Below are positions 61,783-64,000 of a stretch of 64,000 nucleotides of DNA, piece by piece. The DNA is taken from NCBI GenBank assembly GCA_050729835.1, contig JBOHLS010000012.1, forward strand, positions 1 through 64,000. The letters run 5' to 3'. The DNA comes from REEB95 sp050729835 (GTDB lineage: Bacteria; Pseudomonadota; Alphaproteobacteria; ATCC43930; CGMCC-115725). The position numbers and the translations under genes were made by a program. How positions within the stretch are numbered: the first letter of the stretch is position 1; each line of letters starts with the position of its first letter. A model generated the notes under the pieces. It was not told the DNA's origin, searched no databases, and saw only the letters and a list, made by a program, of their open reading frames with translations.

Positions 61783-62397
61783 ATGCCGAAAACCGCGCGC
61801 GTCCGCATTCTCCGCAAGCGGACGGTCTATCGCGGCTATTTCCAGCTCGACCGCTACACGCTACGCCACCGGCTCTATCGCGGCGGCATGAGCGCGGCGA
61901 TGACCCGCGAGGTGTTCGAGCGCGGTCACACCGTCGGCATCCTGCTCTACGATCCGCGGCGCGACGCGCTGGTGCTGGTCGAGCAGTTCAGGCTGCCCGC
62001 CTATGTCGCGGGATTTTCCGCCTGGCAGACCGAGATCGTCGCCGGCATCATCGAGGACCAGCGCGAGCCTCCGCGCACGGTCGCAATTCGCGAGGCGCAC
62101 GAGGAGACCGGCATCGTCCTCACCGGCGCGCCGTTCCTGGCGCAGAAATTCCTGACTTCGCCGGGCGGCTCGACCGAAAGCTTCCACCTGTTCTGCGCGC
62201 GCGTGGATGCGCGCGGCGTCGGCGGCCTGCATGGCCTGCCACACGAGCACGAAGACATCCGGGTGAAGGTGAAAAGCTTTCGCGCGGCGCTCGACCTGGC
62301 GCGCACCGGCCGCATCCAGAACGGCCCGACCTTGCTGGCGCTTTACTGGCTGGCGGCCAACCGCGCGCGCTTGCGGCGGCGCTGGCCGCGACGCTAG
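61783..62397 (+). CDS. Nudix hydrolase, ADP-ribose pyrophosphatase-like
   Basis: A 204-residue Nudix protein. The Nudix box is present as GIIEDQREPPRTVAIREAHEETG, with one extra residue after the first Gly. VGILLYDPRRDALVLVEQFRLP and FLTSPGGSTESFHLFCA are typical of the NudF/YffH group. The protein cleaves ADP-ribose or a similar nucleotide-diphosphate-X. It starts at ATG 61783. Basic residues end it (RLRRRWPRR). Confidence 0.87.
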   Translation: MPKTARVRILRKRTVYRGYFQLDRYTLRHRLYRGGMSAAMTREVFERGHTVGILLYDPRRDALVLVEQFRLPAYVAGFSAWQTEIVAGIIEDQREPPRTVAIREAHEETGIVLTGAPFLAQKFLTSPGGSTESFHLFCARVDARGVGGLHGLPHEHEDIRVKVKSFRAALDLARTGRIQNGPTLLALYWLAANRARLRRRWPRR

Positions 62398-62412
62398 TCC
62401 GATGGAACCGGC

Positions 62413-62604
62413 TTAAGCCGCCGAGCGCGGCTTGTTGGTCTCGTCGCGCTGCTCGTCGGCGCGCACCGGGATGGGCTCGGCCTCGCCGCGGCGATAGCCC
62501 GGCCGGAACAGCCGGATGGCGGTGAGCACCAGCAGAACGGGAATCACCCAGGCCAGGCCGATGTCGTTGAACGCGCTGCCGTGATCGAGGATCCAGTGCC
62601 ACAT
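62413..62604 (-). CDS. Small bitopic membrane protein
   Basis: A 63-residue protein with one hydrophobic helix (IGLAWVIPVLLVLTAIRLF) and a charged cytoplasmic tail. I recognise no family. It lies in the same direction as the 2OG-oxygenase genes but alone. Length, one clean helix and a plausible start make it credible. Confidence 0.5.
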   Translation of the reverse strand: MWHWILDHGSAFNDIGLAWVIPVLLVLTAIRLFRPGYRRGEAEPIPVRADEQRDETNKPRSAA

Positions 62605-62669
62605 AACGCTTTACCATCCCCCCAACGGAAGATTCTAGGCACCGACTCCGACGTTAATCCCCCTAAAAA

Positions 62670-62837
62670 CTACGGTCGCCAGGGCGTCCCAATGATCGGA
62701 ATTCCGTTCTGATCGATCGGCGCGCCCGCGCCGTTGCGCGGGGTAAACGGGCCATAGGCCAAATGCGGCGGTGTCCCGGCACAACCCGCCAGCACCGCCA
62801 CCACGATCGCCAAGGCCACCATGCCCGACAACCGCAT
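62670..62837 (-). CDS. Small lipoprotein, 55 residues
   Basis: ATG 62837 starts MRLSGMVALAIVVAVLAGCA, a signal peptide with a VLAGC lipobox (Cys19). The mature part, rich in Gly, Pro and Ile, contains IDQNGIPIIGTPW. It ends at TAG 62670-62672. The protein would be tethered to the membrane by its lipid. No family is recognised, and the gene is too short for most ORF filters. Confidence 0.55.
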   Translation of the reverse strand: MRLSGMVALAIVVAVLAGCAGTPPHLAYGPFTPRNGAGAPIDQNGIPIIGTPWRP

Positions 62838-62868
62838 ACGCACGGTCTTAGAATGCGAGCCCGCGGGG

Positions 62869-62896
62869 TTGATTGCAAGAGGCGAGTCACTATAGT
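62869..62896 (+). promoter_or_regulatory. Promoter of cysK
   Basis: TTGATT (62869-62874) and TATAGT (62891-62896) with a 16-base spacer, 39 bases ahead of the cysK ATG. The region between has no strong structure. Confidence 0.6.
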
Positions 62897-62935
62897 CACG
62901 CTTTCCTAATCCTACAGAGCCCTCCTGCTCCTTTC

Positions 62936-63952
62936 ATGCTCAGCCCCGCCATCCGCAACGGCTTCATCGAAACCATCGGCAACACGCCGATGATCCGGCT
63001 GCGCAAGGCATCCGAGATGACCGGGTGCGAAATCCTGGGCAAGGCGGAATTCCTCAATCCCGGCGGCTCGGTGAAGGACCGCGCCGCGCTCTATATCGTC
63101 AAGGATGCGGAGACCCGCGGCCTGCTGAAGCCCGGCGGCATCATCGTCGAGGGTACCGCCGGCAACACCGGCATCGGTCTCGCTCTCGTTGGGAATGCGT
63201 TGGGTTACAAGAGCGTCATCGTCATGCCCGAAACGCAAAGCCAGGAAAAGAAGGACATGCTGCGGCTGTGCGGTGCCGATCTGCGGCTGGTGCCGGCGGT
63301 GCCCTATGCCAATCCGATGAACTACGTGCGCTATTCCGAGACGCTCGCCAAAGAAGTCGCCGCGCAATCGCCGCGCGGCGCGATCTGGGCCAATCAGTTC
63401 GACAACGTCGCCAATCGCCGCGCACACATCGAGACTACCGGACCCGAGATCTGGGAACAGACCCAGGGCAAATGCGATGCCTTCGTCTGCTCGGTCGGCA
63501 CCGGCGGCACGCTCGCCGGCGTTGGCATCGCGCTCAAGGAATTCAACCGCAAGGTAAGAATCTATCTCGCCGATCCGATGGGTTCGGCGATCTATTCCTG
63601 GTACGCGAAGCACGAATTGAAGGCCGAAGGCAGCTCGATCACCGAAGGCATCGGCCAGGGCCGCATGACCAAAAACCTCGAAGATGCACCGCTCGACGGC
63701 TGGTTCCAGGTGACCGACGAGGAAATGCTGCCGGTGCTGTTCGACCTCGTCACCGACGAAGGGCTGATCCTCGGCGGCTCGTCGGGCATCAACATCGTCG
63801 GCGCGATCAAGGCGGCGAAGGAGCTCGGCCCCGGCCACACCGTCGTCACCATCCTCGCGGATTACGGCATGCGCTATCAGTCGAAGCTGTTCAATCCGGC
63901 TTTCTTGAAATCGAAAAACCTGCCGCTGCCGGGCTGGATCCCGGAGAAGTAA
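62936..63952 (+). CDS. cysK: Cysteine synthase A (O-acetylserine sulfhydrylase)
   Basis: A 338-residue PLP enzyme. The PLP Lys lies in NPGGSVKDRAALYI, the substrate loop is VEGTAGNTGIGLA, and the phosphate-binding loop is SVGTGGTLAGVG. It makes cysteine from O-acetylserine and sulfide. The C-terminal region (DYGMRYQSKLFNPAFL) is longer than in E. coli CysK and resembles the type seen in many alphaproteobacteria. ATG 62936 is preferred over an upstream start at 62873, which would begin before the promoter's -10. Confidence 0.95.
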   Translation: MLSPAIRNGFIETIGNTPMIRLRKASEMTGCEILGKAEFLNPGGSVKDRAALYIVKDAETRGLLKPGGIIVEGTAGNTGIGLALVGNALGYKSVIVMPETQSQEKKDMLRLCGADLRLVPAVPYANPMNYVRYSETLAKEVAAQSPRGAIWANQFDNVANRRAHIETTGPEIWEQTQGKCDAFVCSVGTGGTLAGVGIALKEFNRKVRIYLADPMGSAIYSWYAKHELKAEGSSITEGIGQGRMTKNLEDAPLDGWFQVTDEEMLPVLFDLVTDEGLILGGSSGINIVGAIKAAKELGPGHTVVTILADYGMRYQSKLFNPAFLKSKNLPLPGWIPEK

Positions 63953-63974
63953 GAACGCGGCATCGACGCCGTGC

Positions 63975-64000
63975 GTACTTCGACCATGCTCAGCATGAGG
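63975..64000. repeat. REP-like element cut by the window edge
   Basis: The last bases (CTTCGACCATGCTCAGCATGAGG) resemble one arm of the CTCGAAGG...CTGAGG repeat class seen near 215-260. Only part is inside the window. Confidence 0.4.

Overview
The window is GC-rich chromosomal DNA of an alphaproteobacterium. The evidence is gene order: the run argS, SPOR protein, nagZ, M50 protease, scpA, scpB, tatB, tatC, serS, surE, pcm, nlpD; yajC-secD-secF followed by homologues of the mitochondrial complex I assembly factors NDUFAF3 and NDUFAF6; a PopZ-type protein between valS and tolC; a perfect CtrA-type box; and a GTTC-N7-GTTC-like SOS box at ssb. An exosortase-type FemAB protein and a PEP-CTERM tail hint at a free-living Rhodospirillales- or Reyranella-like lineage, but order and genus cannot be fixed from the sequence. 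I see no phage, insertion sequence, CRISPR array, rRNA or replication origin.

Layout. 1-7.3 kb is a mixed region: an intergenic repeat, an FkbM methyltransferase, a hydrolase, a membrane histidine kinase, a lipoprotein, a frameshifted methyltransferase, a Gfo/Idh oxidoreductase and an unknown 99-residue protein with a strong promoter. 7.3-11 kb has two intrinsic terminators around a probable structured RNA, followed by surface-glycan genes (glycosyltransferase, FemAB-like protein, epimerase-like protein). 11-13 kb has a frameshifted Flp pilin with a CtrA-type site, an ene-reductase and a second probable small RNA. 12.8-21.9 kb is core DNA metabolism and envelope: coaD-gyrA, ssb, a membrane glycosyltransferase, uvrA, mscL. 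22-26.3 kb is the Sec/complex I assembly operon on the minus strand. 27.3-39.3 kb is a nearly gapless 13-gene minus-strand operon (nlpD to dgt) joining cell-wall turnover, protein export, chromosome condensation and tRNA charging. 39.4-48 kb has erpA, exonuclease III, a PEP-CTERM remnant beside a PagL-like barrel, a lysine aminomutase homologue, a eukaryotic-type GT22 mannosyltransferase, ilvD, and an ArsR-regulated operon. 47.5-57 kb has greB, an HD oxygenase candidate, valS, ridA, popZ, tolC, a second pcm and two tRNA genes. 57-64 kb has an ABC exporter with a NEW3-domain partner, a 2OG-Fe(II) oxygenase, a Nudix hydrolase, small envelope proteins and cysK.

Six loci can be restored to full-length, family-typical proteins by changing one or two single bases (methyltransferase at 4.7 kb, Flp pilin at 11.2 kb, CMD protein at 47.1 kb, RidA at 52.8 kb, small exported protein at 61.5 kb; the PEP-CTERM tail at 40.6 kb is different, being truncated). 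This density looks more like residual indels of a draft or long-read assembly than decay, and should be settled before any of them is called a pseudogene.
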